Source of the DNA: Gerris lacustris
Lineage: Eukaryota; Arthropoda; Insecta; Hemiptera; Gerridae
Length of the DNA: 64,000 nucleotides
NCBI GenBank assembly: GCA_951217055.1
Contig: OX578286.1
Coordinates: 8,534,033-8,598,032, forward strand
Reading direction: 5' to 3'
Of this stretch, positions 44,239 to 55,308 are shown one piece after another (the stretch's first letter is position 1; every line of letters starts with the position of its first letter). Made by a program: the position numbers and the translations under genes. The notes below the pieces were generated by a model. It made no database searches. It was given only the letters and a program-made list of their open reading frames with translations, and was not told where the DNA came from.

Positions 44239-45283
44239 CATTTTCTTGGACAAAAGACACAAAGGGACCTAAAAAATAAAGTAATGACAAGTATTTAATG
44301 TAAGTGTTAACAGGTGGTTGTTTACTTGTATTTTCGATTTTAAGCTAAATCAGATTTATTTTCAATTATTACTATGGTGGATGGATGATAAGGTGGAATA
44401 AACAGGTCAAGTGTGTGCTAGTCAGCACACAGCGAGGGTCCGTAGGCAACCCTGTATAGTTTAAGTAGTACCCTATTGATGGGGTTTTTTAAAATGCTAA
44501 AAAGCTTACTTTGAACTATCCTGTGGGTCTGATATTCTCAAAACACATAAACAAACTTCTTATTAAGTATTTTGTTGCCACTGAACCGAACTACAACCAT
44601 ATAAATACATCGAAAAGACCATAATTATAAAAAAACTAATTTTGTCAATAAATAATAAAATAATATTTTTTTCGAAATTTTCAAAATTTGGTATCTTTAC
44701 TTTTGGTCAAAGAATGTTCAGGAATTTTTTCTGATTTTTTGCACTTCTCATAAGCGAGATAGAGGGGGGGGGGGACACGTTTCACACCCGCTTCAAACTT
44801 GCATACGCTCGCCCTATCAAAGTTATATCCAAAGAATTATATATTTTTGTAATCAGCTCGACGTACCCTTTCATATGATACCCCTCACGGTGTCGAAAAA
44901 AAATTAAAAAATTTTAACCCTTAAGTTTTTTTACCCTAATTTTTTTGAAAAATTTTTTTTTTAAGTCGCTATATTTTTAAAATATGTGGTTAGGTACAAG
45001 ACACATACATGCCAAATTTCAAAGTGATCGGACGAAAGGTGTAGCCGTGAGAGCACGCGAGAGGACGGACGGACAGACACACGCAGGAAAATATAAGGGT
45101 CCTTGGTTTTGCCTACGGACCCTAAACCATTTTCTTGGACACAAGACACAAGGAACCTCAAAACTGAAGTAATAACAGGTATTTAATGTATGTGTTAACA
45201 GGTGGTTGTTTACTTTTGTTTTCGATTTTCAGCTAAATCAGATTTATTTTCAATTATTACTATATGGTGGTCGGATAATAAGG
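44239..45283. repeat. About 158 bp direct repeats flanking RepC copy 2
   Basis: 44239-44397 and 45127-45283 are similar direct repeats: CCATTTTCTTGGACA, GTTAACAGGTGGTTGTTTAC and GCTAAATCAGATTTATTTTC occur in both. RepC copy 2 fills the space between, so RepC lies within or beside a tandem duplication. Confidence 0.7.
44412..45124 (-). mobile_element. RepC copy 2
   Basis: Inverted relative to copy 1. On the plus strand it starts with the hairpin TGTGCT-AGTC-AGCACA (44414-44429) and GAGGGTCCGTAGGC, and ends GGTTTTGCCTACGGACCCTA. It holds the GACGGACGGACAGACAC block and ATGCCAAATTTCAAAGTGAT, the reverse of the common core. Confidence 0.7.
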
Positions 45284-45292
45284 TGTAAAAAA

Positions 45293-45611
45293 TCGGTCCG
45301 AGACAACTCAGACAAACTTTCTCATATACAAGTTCATAATTACTTAGCCAATGCTTTCCATTTATTAGTTTTTGTAAGTACGTTTAATTATTATTGAAAA
45401 ATATATCAAAATTTACCATAAAAATAACTTCTCCAGGGTGGGGAATTGAACCCGGGATCTCTCCGTCCACGTTTTAAGCTATTTCAGACAGACAGACATT
45501 TTTTAAAAACCACTTTTTTGGACTCAGGGGACTTCAAAACGTGTAAATCCATCAAAATCTCAAAATCGAATTTTCGCGCCTTCACATTACTTTCTCTTTA
45601 TATGAGAAATT
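45293..45611 (-). mobile_element. RepB copy with an internal deletion
   Basis: Reads ATCGGTCCGAGACAACTCAG at the left and CTTTCTCTTTATATGAGAAA at the right. The tRNA-like block (GAATTGAACCCGGGATCTCT) is kept, but it is joined directly to CAGACAGACAGACATTTTTT, so the core is deleted. Confidence 0.65.
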
Positions 45612-45663
45612 AAAAAAAGTGGCGGCTTTATACTCCATTTTGGATCTAGTTTCACCCATTATT

Positions 45664-46258
45664 TTTACTTTCTCATGTAAAGAGCAAGTATTGTGGTGGC
45701 GCGAAAATTAGATTTTGAGATATTGATGGATTTACACGTTTTGAGGTCCCCTGAGTCCAAAAAAGTGATTTTTAAAAAATGTCTGACCGTCGTCTGTCTG
45801 TGCAGACGCCTGGAGCCTAAACTACTGGGCCGATTTTGACGAAATTTAGCATAGATGTTCAGAAAAATCACACCCCGAGGCGAAATCGAGAAATTAATTT
45901 TAGCTCCAAATTTGGGGGCACTACCCCCAAAATCACTGAAAAAATCGTGAAAAAAAATTATTTCTCGAAAACGGTTCTGACGATTTTGATTAAAAAATTA
46001 TAGTAGTAGTCCATTTCAATACGAATCTAACTTATATCGTTAGCTAAACTATTTTCTAGTTCCTGAGAAAATAGTTTACGCGGAGGGAGAGAGGCCGTGT
46101 TCGATTCCCCACATAGAAGAAGTTATTTTTATGATAAATTTTGATGAAATGTTCAATAATAATTAAATTTACATACGAAAACTATTAAATGGAAAATATT
46201 GGGCTAAGTAATTATGAACTCGTATATGAGAAAGTTTGTTTGAGTTGTCTCGGACCGA
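45664..46258 (+). mobile_element. RepB copy, full length
   Basis: Runs from TTACTTTCTCATGTAAAGAG to GTATATGAGAAAGT and the hairpin TTGAGTTGTCTCGGACC. The core GGGCCGATTTTGACGAAATT and B-box-like TGTTCGATTCC (46099-46109) are present. It lies next to the inverted, deleted copy at 45293, with only about 50 bases between. Confidence 0.7.
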
Positions 46259-46488
46259 TTTTTGCTTATATAATATATCTACAAATTGTAACAATTAATA
46301 ATATTAACACAATAAATTTACACAAATATTATATTTAATACAAATGAAAATAAATAATTCAAAATTTTTGATTAGGTATGTCAGTTAAAAAAATAAAATT
46401 AATTCTTTTAAAAAAAAACATAAAAAACAATCAAAATTAACTTGGTAAGACTTTCATTTCCAAAATTCGTTTTCATTTTGACCATTTG

Positions 46489-46530
<42 letters not shown>

Positions 46531-46790
46531 TACATATATATTACTTGCAATTTCATTTTACTATAAGTAATAATGATACCAAATTTTATGAGTGACATGG
46601 ATTGTCATGAGAGGAGAGGCTACCCAGTGGTAGTACTCCTGTCGTGCGTAACATTAATCTAACATGTAATCCATAACATTAACATTAAACAGTAACATTA
46701 AATCTGGTGCATCGGTTGAGGTTGTGAACTATAGTAGCAGGTCACGAGGCCAATGCCTCTTTCCTGTTTCTCTAAATTTACAGTATTTCC
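46259..46790. other. AT-rich spacer with poly-T
   Basis: A T run lies near 46494-46525. The rest up to the hammerhead-like motif has no recognised gene. Confidence 0.45.
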
Positions 46791-46860
46791 AAAACCTGAA
46801 GAAGTCCAGGTTCCCTGGACGAAAGCTTGTTTGAATAAAATATAATAAAGGACTTTCATT
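46791..46860 (+). other. Hammerhead-like motif (copy 3), best paired
   Basis: CTGAAGA (46796-46802), one A, then GTCCAGG-TTC-CCTGGAC (46804-46820, a perfect 7 bp stem), then GAAA (46821-46824). This matches the CUGANGA-stem II-GAAA core except for one extra A. Downstream TTTGAATAAAATATAATAAA resembles sequence following such motifs in Penelope-like element ends. No reverse transcriptase is seen nearby. Confidence 0.4.
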
Positions 46861-47461
46861 CCAAAAAACAACCAACTACTTATATAAAAAAACCTCAAGT
46901 CCACAAAAGAAAAACTTCAATAATATTAACCAAGCATTTTTTAACAAAACATTAATACATAAATAAAATATCCTAAAATAACTCTAACCTTTAATTTTTT
47001 TGTTCTACTGCAGCTTTACTACATCTATCGTATTACTGTCACAACCAATGAGGAAAATGTTTAATGATTATTCTGAATTCTGTCAACCCCTCCAAAACTT
47101 GAAATACAGATGTCGATAAAGGCCAAATTACAATTAGTGACTCCCACGGTGACTTCACTCCACTTCTTAATCTTGTTTTAATTATCGAGTTGCTTGGCAT
47201 TTCCTTGGACTCATTATTCTCCCGCACTGTCTCCTTCGTCTTCATTATTATTTTTTATTTTTTATTTTATTTTTTTTTTTATGAATTATTTCCTGGAGTA
47301 TTTTCTTCAGTATTTTTTTTTTTTATAATTAAAAGCATATCAGCAAAAACTTTTGAAATTTCAGTTTTCCCCTTTATTATATGATTTTTAAGCCTTAACT
47401 TTTCCTTTTTTTATATTAATTTATTCGAATCACTCACTAAGAAGACTTTTAAATTAATATC

Positions 47462-47464
<3 letters not shown>
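46861..47464. other. AT-rich spacer
   Basis: Open frames on either strand are short and without recognised domains. Confidence 0.45.

Positions 47465-47551
<87 letters not shown>
47465..47551. repeat. (AT)n tract
   Basis: About 43 uninterrupted TA units. Confidence 0.95.
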
Positions 47552-47556
<5 letters not shown>

Positions 47557-47729
47557 ATTAGGTAAAAAAAGTTTTTTTTTATAATTAATTGCTTTTTTTA
47601 ATTAGAAATGTCAAACATGATTTTTATAACAACGCTGTCTCTAAACTTAATTTGTTTTTACTTTTCCTCATAAGTATTTTATAAAGTTTTTTTTTAGTTT
47701 TTATTAGAAGATTACTACTTTTTTTTGTA

Positions 47730-47942
47730 AAAAAAACACTTTTTTGGATTCAGGGGAGCTCAAAAAGTATGTAAAGCCATCAGTCCTTAAATCAAATTTT
47801 CTCTCCATCAAAAATCTTTTTCTGTTTATAAAAATACTGTTAATATTGTTAGTACTAACTGTGGTATAGTACTGTAGTACTGTATTGTAGTACTGTGGTA
47901 CTGTAGTATACTAACTGTAGTATAGTACTGTTAGTACTGTTA
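47730..47942. repeat. RepB fragment and TAGTACTGT-type short repeats
   Basis: 47730-47815 has CACTTTTTTGGATTCAGGGG and the CATCA..AATCAAATTTTCTC end of RepB. 47848-47942 holds repeated TAGTACTGT / GTATAGTACTG units of irregular spacing. Confidence 0.5.
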
Positions 47943-48006
47943 ATGGACAGTTCCTCACTTCAAGTCAATCATGTCATTGTTAAAACATACATCATTATTG
48001 CTTATA

Positions 48007-48134
48007 ACATTAAATTATATGCCAAATTTCAAAGTGATCGGACGAAAGGTGTAGCCGTGAGAGCACGCGAGAGGACGGACGGACAGACACACACAGGAAA
48101 ATATAAGGGTCCTTGGTTTTGCCTACGGCCTCTA
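48007..48134 (-). mobile_element. RepC end fragment
   Basis: From ATATGCCAAATTTCAAAGTG through GACGGACGGACAGACAC to GGTTTTGCCTACGGCCTC, matching the last 130 bases of RepC copy 2. RepB begins immediately after. Confidence 0.7.
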
Positions 48135-48135
48135 A

Positions 48136-48713
48136 AAATCGGTCAGAGTGTCAGAGACAACTCAGGCAAACTTTATCATGTTATTCGAGTTCATAACTAC
48201 TTGGTACGGTGTTTTCCTTTTATTAGTTTTCGTTGGTACATATAATTATTATTGAACATTTTATCAAAATATATCATAAAATTACCTCCTCGGCGGGGAA
48301 ATGAACCCAGCCTCTCTCCTTCCGCGATTTAAGCTATTTTGTCAGTAACTAGATTTTTCCCGGGAACCCGGCTTATATCGTTAGATTCATATTCACATGG
48401 ACTACATTTTCAAATCTTTTAATAAATATCGTTGGAACCGTTTTCAGGAAATCAAAATGAGTTTTTTGGGGGTAGCACCCCTAAATTTGGAGCTAAAATT
48501 CATTTCTCGATTTCGCCTCAGGGTATTATTTTTCTGAATATGTATGCCAAATTTCGTCAAACCGGCCCAGTAGTTTAGGCCCCAGGTGTTTGCACAGACA
48601 GACAGGTATTTTTTAAAAACCTCTTTTTTGGACTCAGGGGACCTCAAAACGTGTAAATCCATTAAAATCACAACATCGAATTTTCGCGTCATCACAATAC
48701 TTTATATGAGAAA
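48136..48713 (-). mobile_element. RepB copy, nearly full length
   Basis: AATCGGTCAGAGTGTCAGAG at the left, CTTTATATGAGAAATT at the right. It contains the tRNA-like block (AATGAACCCAGCCTCTCTCC), the GGGTAGCACCCCTAAATTTG part and ATGCCAAATTTCGTCAAACC. Confidence 0.65.
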
Positions 48714-49483
48714 TTTAAAAAGTCACTAAAAGATACTTCTAAATATGTTATTCTCAGTAAAAGTTTAGATATTAATGTATACCTAATTTGAAGTACAAAG
48801 TGGTCACTACTATAGTCATTAAAGTATAGTTTATAATTATACAAATGGATCTCTATAGTAGTCATTAAAGTATAATTTAATCTATAAATTGATCTCAATG
48901 AAATTAAAGTATTTTTTTTTTTTTCATAAAAAGGATCATTTTGGTTAAGTTTAGATATTGATGAACAATTTATAATATCAATCGATCGATGTATAAATAA
49001 TTAAAGAATAATTTTTAAAATATACTGATCTCTAAAAAAATGTAAATTAAAATATAATTTGCATGTATAGTACAAAATTATCTCTTTTTAACGCATTAAG
49101 TATGTATGTTTTTAAGTGAAAATACTCTATAGAAATGTTTATAAAAGCATAACTTATTATAAGTAAAGTGATGTTTATCATTATGCTTTTTTAAAAACCT
49201 AATTACTTAATTTGAGTGTTTTATTGTTTTATTATTATTATTTTTTTTTTTTTTTAATTTTATGATCCATTTATTAAGCAATTTATAATTTACAAACAAT
49301 AAGAAATTATTGATCACCTTCTACTTTCAAGAGATGCCTCTTTGAGTCGTAAAAGGAGAAAAAAAAACCCTAATTACTAAATTAATTTTCTTTTTCCCTA
49401 GAAAATGTAGCCTCTATGCACAAACTAAAAATCCTACTCGAGCATTCATCTTCAAACTGGTCATTTGTCCTCTGTATTTCGCA
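48714..49483. other. AT-rich spacer with short diverged tandem units
   Basis: CTATAGTAGTCATTAAAGTATA appears in two or three diverged forms between 48760 and 48900. No gene recognised. Confidence 0.45.
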
Positions 49484-50545
49484 GGGCCGATTTAACTATA
49501 GGGGCACGATGGGCACGTGCCCAGGGGCGCAAGAGGTTTGGGGCACAACTCAACAGGTTAGAGGGGGGAGGGGGGCACGGCTAAACTTTGCAAGGGTAAA
49601 CAATATAATGGGAATTTGTTTAAAGTAAACTAAATATCCCTTATCCTAGAAAAGTCCAATGTTAATTATTATTTCCAGCTTTGTCTGAATTAATCTACAC
49701 CAAAAATCTAATTTTACTGAGCTAATACTTTATAAATATAAGCTTTAACCCACTTAGGGCATCCCGAATAAGAGTAATATAAGTTTGCGAAGGTTTCTGA
49801 GGTGAGCTAAACTTTTGGGAGCCAAAAGCTAAAAAAATAGAAGTGTTCTGAACGCATAATTTAATGCTCTACAACTTTATTTATTTGACATTTTTCACTT
49901 GGAATAACCATTTTTTAGTTTCAAGCGTATAAAAGTAAGCATAACACACTTTTCAGGCAAAATGGTAAAATTGGCCTATTTTTCCAAAAATTCTGACCAA
50001 ACCGCTGTACTAAATATAATGTTTAAAAAAGAATTCGACGCAGAATTTAATGTTCTTTTAATTTTTGAAGAACACAGATTCTTTTCGATGCATTATTAAA
50101 ATGTTATAAGTGAAAAACTGAGAAAAGTGCCAAAAGTACGCCGTTTTGGTTCCCAAAAGTTTAGCTCACCTCAGAAACCGTCGCAAACTTATATTACTCT
50201 TATTTGGGATGCCCTAAGTGGATTAAAACGATTTACAGCTTTGTCTGAATTAATCGGAGGCACGGCTTTGTTTTGGTCTAATTTTACTGGGCTATATTTA
50301 TTAAAAAATAAATATATATTTTATATAAAATATGCCAAATATATTACTTGTTTTCGTAGAGTCAAGCATGATTTTAACATAAAAGTAGCTCATAAATCAT
50401 ATGTGTGGATCTGCCTTAAGCCAAGGCAACATAGGAGGCGGGGGGGGGGGCGCATTGTGATGGGGTGCCCAGGGCGCAGTGAACGTCTAAAACGGGCATG
50501 GTATTTCGTCCTCCCCCTTTCTTTAAAATCGTTTTGCGGTGCTTG
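49484..50545. mobile_element. Probable hAT-type element, one clear end
   Basis: Starts CAGGGCCGATTTAACTATAG, a hAT-like terminus, followed by GGGCACGTGCCCAGGGGCGC. Near the right, GGGGTGCCCAGGGCGCAG (50462-50479) mirrors that inner block, but the final CGGCCCTG is missing and no 8 bp duplication was found. CAGCTTTGTCTGAATTAATC occurs twice inside (49676 and 50238). A piggyBac-like foldback lies within. Confidence 0.4.
49749..50222. mobile_element. piggyBac-like foldback MITE with TTAA target
   Basis: The first and last about 84 bases are inverted copies: CCCACTTAGGGCATCCC at the left, and the inverse of the same (one G to A change at the very end) at the right. TTAA flanks both sides (49745-49748, 50223-50226). 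CCC ends with TTAA duplication are the signature of piggyBac elements. The core has no transposase; the open frame 50127-50546 is accidental. Confidence 0.75.
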
Positions 50546-50836
50546 ACATTTTTAAAAAAGTTTAATATTAGCAAAATGCTAAACCCGCAATACAAATATC
50601 ATACTCCCCCAAATATCATACTAAAGTATGGAGTTATTCAAATTTTAATTTGAATAACTATTTTTTTATTTAATTTTTTCCCCTAAATTTAGTTTTGTTA
50701 CTTCAATACTAATCATGTCTAAGGACCTTATGGTAAATAGGGGCAGAAGGAGCACCAATTACCGCATAAAGTAGCTTAATACTTTTTGTCTTTATGACTC
50801 ATCTATTGCTGCCTGCAACATCGATTAAACATTTTG
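50546..50836. other. Spacer
   Basis: Nothing recognised. Confidence 0.4.
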
Positions 50837-50969
50837 TAAAGGCGGGTTTTCCTAGCAAGCGTATCTAATGCGCAGCGTGAACTGAATAGAGAATTTCACG
50901 TCGGTAGGAGCGCATTTCTATTTTCCTAGCGAACGTATTATTTTTAGTTGTTTTTAACGTTTTGTGAAG

Positions 50970-51396
50970 ATGAGCCGTGTGGGAAGAAATAAAAAAAGAA
51001 TAGCTTTGTTGCTATTTAAAAAACATTTGGTGGAGGAGGATGAAAAAGAAAGAATACTGCAAAGTTACGTTAAAGGCCCGGTCACACAGGAAGCGGACTG
51101 TCCGCGGCGGACAAATACTTGGTCCGCGGCGGACTCTGTGGGCTGTTATTTTGCATTATCCTGGTCCTGGTCAAACAGAAGGAATTTGTCCGTGGCGGAC
51201 AGATTATTGTCCGCCGCGGACTCTGTGAACTGTAGAATTGCATTAAACTGGTCAAACAGAAGGCGACTGTCCGCGGTGGACAGTCCGTTTCCTGTGTGAC
51301 CGAGCCTTAAACGTAGAAAAGTTATTAGCAAAGTGCTTTTAAAACGGCAAGAGGAAGGAGTTTTCAATATATTGATTAATATTAATATTATATAGG
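50970..51396 (+). pseudogene. 5' fragment of a HARBI1-like nuclease gene, broken by a MITE
   Basis: ATG at 50970 opens a basic reading frame (MSRVGRNKK..LLLFKKH) that is interrupted at 51074 by a 234 bp MITE and resumes at 51311. The part after the MITE reads LLKRQEEGVFNILIN, resembling the WL.RR...GAFN.L..EL stretch near the start of HARBI1-like nucleases; this assignment is tentative. It ends in a stop near 51396, before any catalytic region. The mirrored right arm (about 51960-52132, minus strand) holds a second, degraded copy. Confidence 0.5.
51074..51307. mobile_element. 234 bp TAA-flanked MITE made of GTCCGCGGCGGAC palindromes
   Basis: Ends AGGCCCGGTCACACAGGAAG and the inverse of AGGCTCGGTCACACAGGAAA. 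TAA at 51071-51073 and 51308-51310. It is absent from the mirrored arm of the host hairpin, which proves it is a later insertion. GTCCGCGGCGGAC or close variants occur at each junction and around two inner copies of CATTA..CTGGTCAAACAGAAGG. Confidence 0.8.
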
Positions 51397-51580
51397 TTAT
51401 ACATCTATATATTATATAGGTTATACATCTATATATTATATATCTATACATCTATATACATAGGTTTACAATACAAATTAATATCTTACAATATTAATAC
51501 AATATTAATATCTTTTGACATTATAAAAACAACACAGAGTATATTAAACACGCGGCGTACGACGCAACTGACTCCTCTCA
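51397..51580. repeat. Inner left arm of the Harbinger foldback, AT-rich
   Basis: ATATTATATAGGTTATACATCT units and CACGCGGCGTACGACGCAAC match, inverted, 51755-51960. These are the hairpin arms next to the loop. Confidence 0.7.
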
Positions 51581-51748
51581 AGGCGGGTTTTCCTAGCAAG
51601 CGTGTTTGGTGCGCCGCGTACAACGTAATACGCCCAGCTCAACACGCCGGCACTCCTTGGTAAGAATTTAGTGCAAGTGTTTTCCTACAGAGCGCAATAC
51701 GATCCACGCCAGCGTTGTACGTCAGGCGTTATAAGACCGACTGCATTG
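51581..51748. repeat. Loop segment of the foldback: Harbinger terminal piece
   Basis: Starts with another element terminus (AGGCGGGTTTTCCTAGCAAG) and ends GACCGACTGCATTGA. An inverted copy of the whole segment is fused to the right end of the composite (58616-58783). ACGTACAACG/CGTTGTACG motifs recur. Confidence 0.7.
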
Positions 51749-53859
51749 AGAGGAGTCAGTTGCGACGTACGCCGCGTGTTTAATATATTCTGTGTTGTTT
51801 TTATTGTTTTTATAATGTCAAAAGATTAGATTAATATGTATAACCTAGTAGGTATATAGATGTAAATGTATAGATATATAATATAATATATTATGTATAG
51901 ATATATAATATAATATATTATGTATAGATAATATATAATATATAGACGTATCACCTATATAATATTAATATTAATCAATATATTGAAAGCTCCCTCCTCT
52001 TGCCGTTTTAAAAACACTTTGCTAATAGCTTTTCTACTTTTAAGTATTCTTTCTTCGTTATCCTCCTCCGCCAAATGTTTTTTAAATAGCAATATAAAGC
52101 TATTATTTTTTTATTTCTTCCCAAACGGCTCATAGTCCAGGAGATAGCGTGCAAAAAAGTGTCTGACTAAAGGTGGGTTCACAGCTAGCGGATACTTATT
52201 TGCGGAGGGCTATATAGATAACAATATATTCTTCGGAGAACCGCCGAGACAGAGGACGAAGTCGTTGTTGTCGTTGGGAGGGATCCCCTCGAGTTTCAGG
52301 TTATAAACAAAGCCAATTATAACATCGTTTTTTCAACTTGAATTTAGTTCTCTTGCTTAAAAAAACTTATATAATTAAGATTATAGATTAGTAATTTTAT
52401 TATTATATAAATAAGAAATAGGTATATAATCAAAATAATGAAGGAACAGATATGATAAGCACAGATATAAAAAAAACACGGACATAATACACAGATGAAG
52501 ATAAAAAACTTATATTAAACACAGATGCAATACAGATTATAATAAAAATAATGTAGGAACAAATTCAGATACACAATATAATATAATAAACAATTGTAAT
52601 ATAAAAACAAATAGGAAATAAGAAGAGGACTAATTAAAGGTTTCATACAGGTTTTAAAGCGGCACCGCAAAAAAGATGGTTTGGAACCAACTTTCGGCGG
52701 CACCGTAAAAGAGTTGCCATAGATGAATCCCTCCGGGCCTCTGCAATTACGGATCCGCTAGCTATGAACCCAGGGCCGTTTCTACCATTAGGCAAGACTA
52801 GGCGGCCGCCTAGGGCGGCAAAATTTAGGGGGCGGCAAAAAAAAATATTTGAAATTAAACGGCGAAAAAATTTTAAAAAGTAGGAGAAAAAAAGAAGAGA
52901 AGATGTTATTATATGAATAGAAATGATGATTTTTTTTTACATTAGGTAAATAGATGAAAGGATTAAATAAAATGATTATTTAAGTAGAAATAATAATACA
53001 AAATCTAGGATGACTGGGACGAAAATAATTATTTTATTATGAGTTTTGTTAAAGTTATCTTATCTAATCTGATGTGAATATGAATTAACTTTACTAGATA
53101 AGAAAATCTGTGCCTTAAACTTAACTAGTCATATCTACATCCATCTTTGTCGTTTGTCTTTGCTATATTATTTGTATTTCTTTTTCTCTCTCCCTCCCCC
53201 CCCCCCCCCCCCCCCCCCTTTATACCATTTGTCTCCCCTTATTATACCATCTTTTTATAAATTCTCTCTTTTCTTACTTAATATGAAACAAATTCTCAAT
53301 ATGTTGTGTAAAAGTAATAATGTGAACTTCACAAATTAAAATGTAAAAAGCCGCCCCTTACACTGAGTAGTCGAAAGTAGCCCGCAAATAGCCATAACCC
53401 TATGACCCCATGTCACTTTCAACCGTCTCCGTTTATTGTATTGTGCTAAATTGATACATTTATTCATGTAAAATTGAAGTGTTAATAATAAAATGGTTGT
53501 GCATAAAGTCTCGCATAAAAAGGTATTCGGTGGTATTGACAATACCACCTATAAAAAAAAACAATGTTTTTTATCGGTAATAAGCAGAGACGGGACGTTT
53601 ATGACTTTTATTTTTCCATTTCATGACCTTTATTCTATGACTTTTATGACTTTTATTATCCTGTTTTATGACCTTTATTTTAGAAAATCGGTTGTTTTAT
53701 GACGTTTTAGCAAAAAGTATGACGTTTATTTTCACTGTGAAAATTTAGCCTTTTTTAGCGAAAATTTAGCGTTATTTTGGAGAGTAACAGTTCAAAAGAA
53801 AGATTTTAATATTTCATAAATACAGAATTATATTTACAATATATAATAAATATTAATAA

Positions 53860-54024
53860 TTAGCAGAATGCTTCAACGTTGTAAAAAATAATCATATGTT
53901 GTTCTATATTATCCAGCGTTAAATTGGCTCTTTTGTCCGTCAGTAGAATTTTAAACTTGGAAAAAAAACATTCGAAGTCGGCAGATGAGCTAGGAGCAAA
54001 TTTCATGCATGCCCTTCAGGCAAT
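53860..54024 (-). pseudogene. Remnant of a hAT transposase C-terminal region
   Basis: Minus-strand frame ending at 53860-53862 reads SSADFECFFSKFK, then ILLTDKRANLTLDNIEQHM and IIFYN. It follows the hAT dimerisation-region pattern SSA..ER.FS.yK..LT..R..L...N. An in-frame stop lies just upstream, so only the last 45-50 residues are recognisable. It lies inside hAT element A, so it may derive from its autonomous relative. Confidence 0.6.
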
Positions 54025-54099
54025 TTCCGAACTTCTTTGCCCTATAGTCGAGCAGCTATGGCCTGGGCGTGTTCCCATCCATGATTCAAATTTTGATGT

Positions 54100-54722
54100 T
54101 TTTTTTTTAACAAAATGGCTTGAAAAAATAAACACTTTCCACACGTGTTATATATTTTTGTAATCTAATCCTCAATACCATTCATTATATACCTCACTCA
54201 AAATTTAAAAAAATTCACCCGTGACAGGAATTAGCCGCCATCTTGGATTCCCAGTAATTCATATCGAATTGCTATTTTTATTTTTCTATGGCCCAGCAGA
54301 AAGCACATTTTGCATATTTTTTCATATTTTTAGAAACAGCGGAAATATAGTTTTAAGGGGGGGGGGGGATACACGCAAAATGTTGATGTTTTTTTACAAC
54401 AATGGCGTTGAAAATTAAACGCTTTCCACAAGTGTTATATAGTTTTGTATCAACTCTTCAATACCTTTCATTTGATACCCCACTCAAAATTAAAAAAAAA
54501 ATCGCGTGACGTGAGTTATCCGCTATTTTGAATTTGAACAGCTGATTATTTTGAGTTCGCAATATTTTTCCTGTGTGTGCTCTAAACGATCTTGAATATT
54601 GGAATAATTCATGTTTCCATCTCTTTTGATTCAAAAGTTATTGGAACTGTACCGACTGACAGATAGACAGACACATGAACGAACTATAAGGGTTTCCTTT
54701 TTTGGTTTTACAAACGAAACCC
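54100..54722 (-). repeat. RepC-related repeat inside hAT element A
   Basis: Two diverged units of about 300 bases share CTTTCCACA.GTGTTATAT, TCAATACC.TTCATT and CCACTCAAAATT. The right end, GACAGATAGACAGACACATG, AAGGGTTTCC and GTTTTACAAACGAAACCC, copies the plan of the RepC end (GACA tract, then an inverted GGGTTTC/GAAACCC). Confidence 0.45.
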
Positions 54723-55308
54723 AAGTAAAAAAAAAAAAAAACAACAAGTAACACGAGTAAGAAATCAAATAAGCAATTAAACAATCTAATCCCTTACCAA
54801 TATATGCAAAATCTTAAGCTCTGGAACAGCTAATCAGGAGACTGCCCAACCCAATGGGTTTACTATTGGCTGATTGGAGAATCTATCTTGACCTTCCTGG
54901 ATTCTAATTGAAAGATTTGTTCCAAGAAGGAGCCGATCAGGAGCCCTATTTTGGAATTAGGGATGACCCTCGGTGCCTCTCTAGTTGCAGGTATGCATAA
55001 GCGCATTAGTTAAGTCCGAAAGTGATCAGGGAATTAAGAGCCCAGGCCTTTCACTAAGCTTGTGTAAGGGTTTTTTGTTTGAACTGTACTTTTACCTGGA
55101 ACCGGACCACGAATGTTCAATATAAAAATTTGCTTTAACAAAAAAAAATAACTTTTTGCTAAACATTTGACAAAAAAGGCCATTCTATGACGTTTATCCC
55201 AAGAAAACCCCATTTTATGACGTTTATTCGAAAAATGGCTATTTTATGACAAAATCATATGACTATGACGTTTATGACTTTTTCCCGTCTCTGGTAATAA
55301 GTAATAAC

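Larger units (their letters stand above)
53585..55293 (-). mobile_element. hAT element A, fifth layer
   Basis: Terminal repeats CAGAGACGGGA on both strands; GTAATAAG is duplicated at 53577-53584 and 55294-55301. GACGTTTATGACTTTTA-type motifs are repeated just inside both ends, as transposase-binding sub-terminal repeats are. It contains the remains of a hAT transposase C-terminus on the minus strand. 1709 bp. Confidence 0.9.

Noticed and set aside
50127..50546. 139-codon open frame
   Set aside because: It spans the right arm of the piggyBac-like foldback and flanking element sequence, with no recognised domain.
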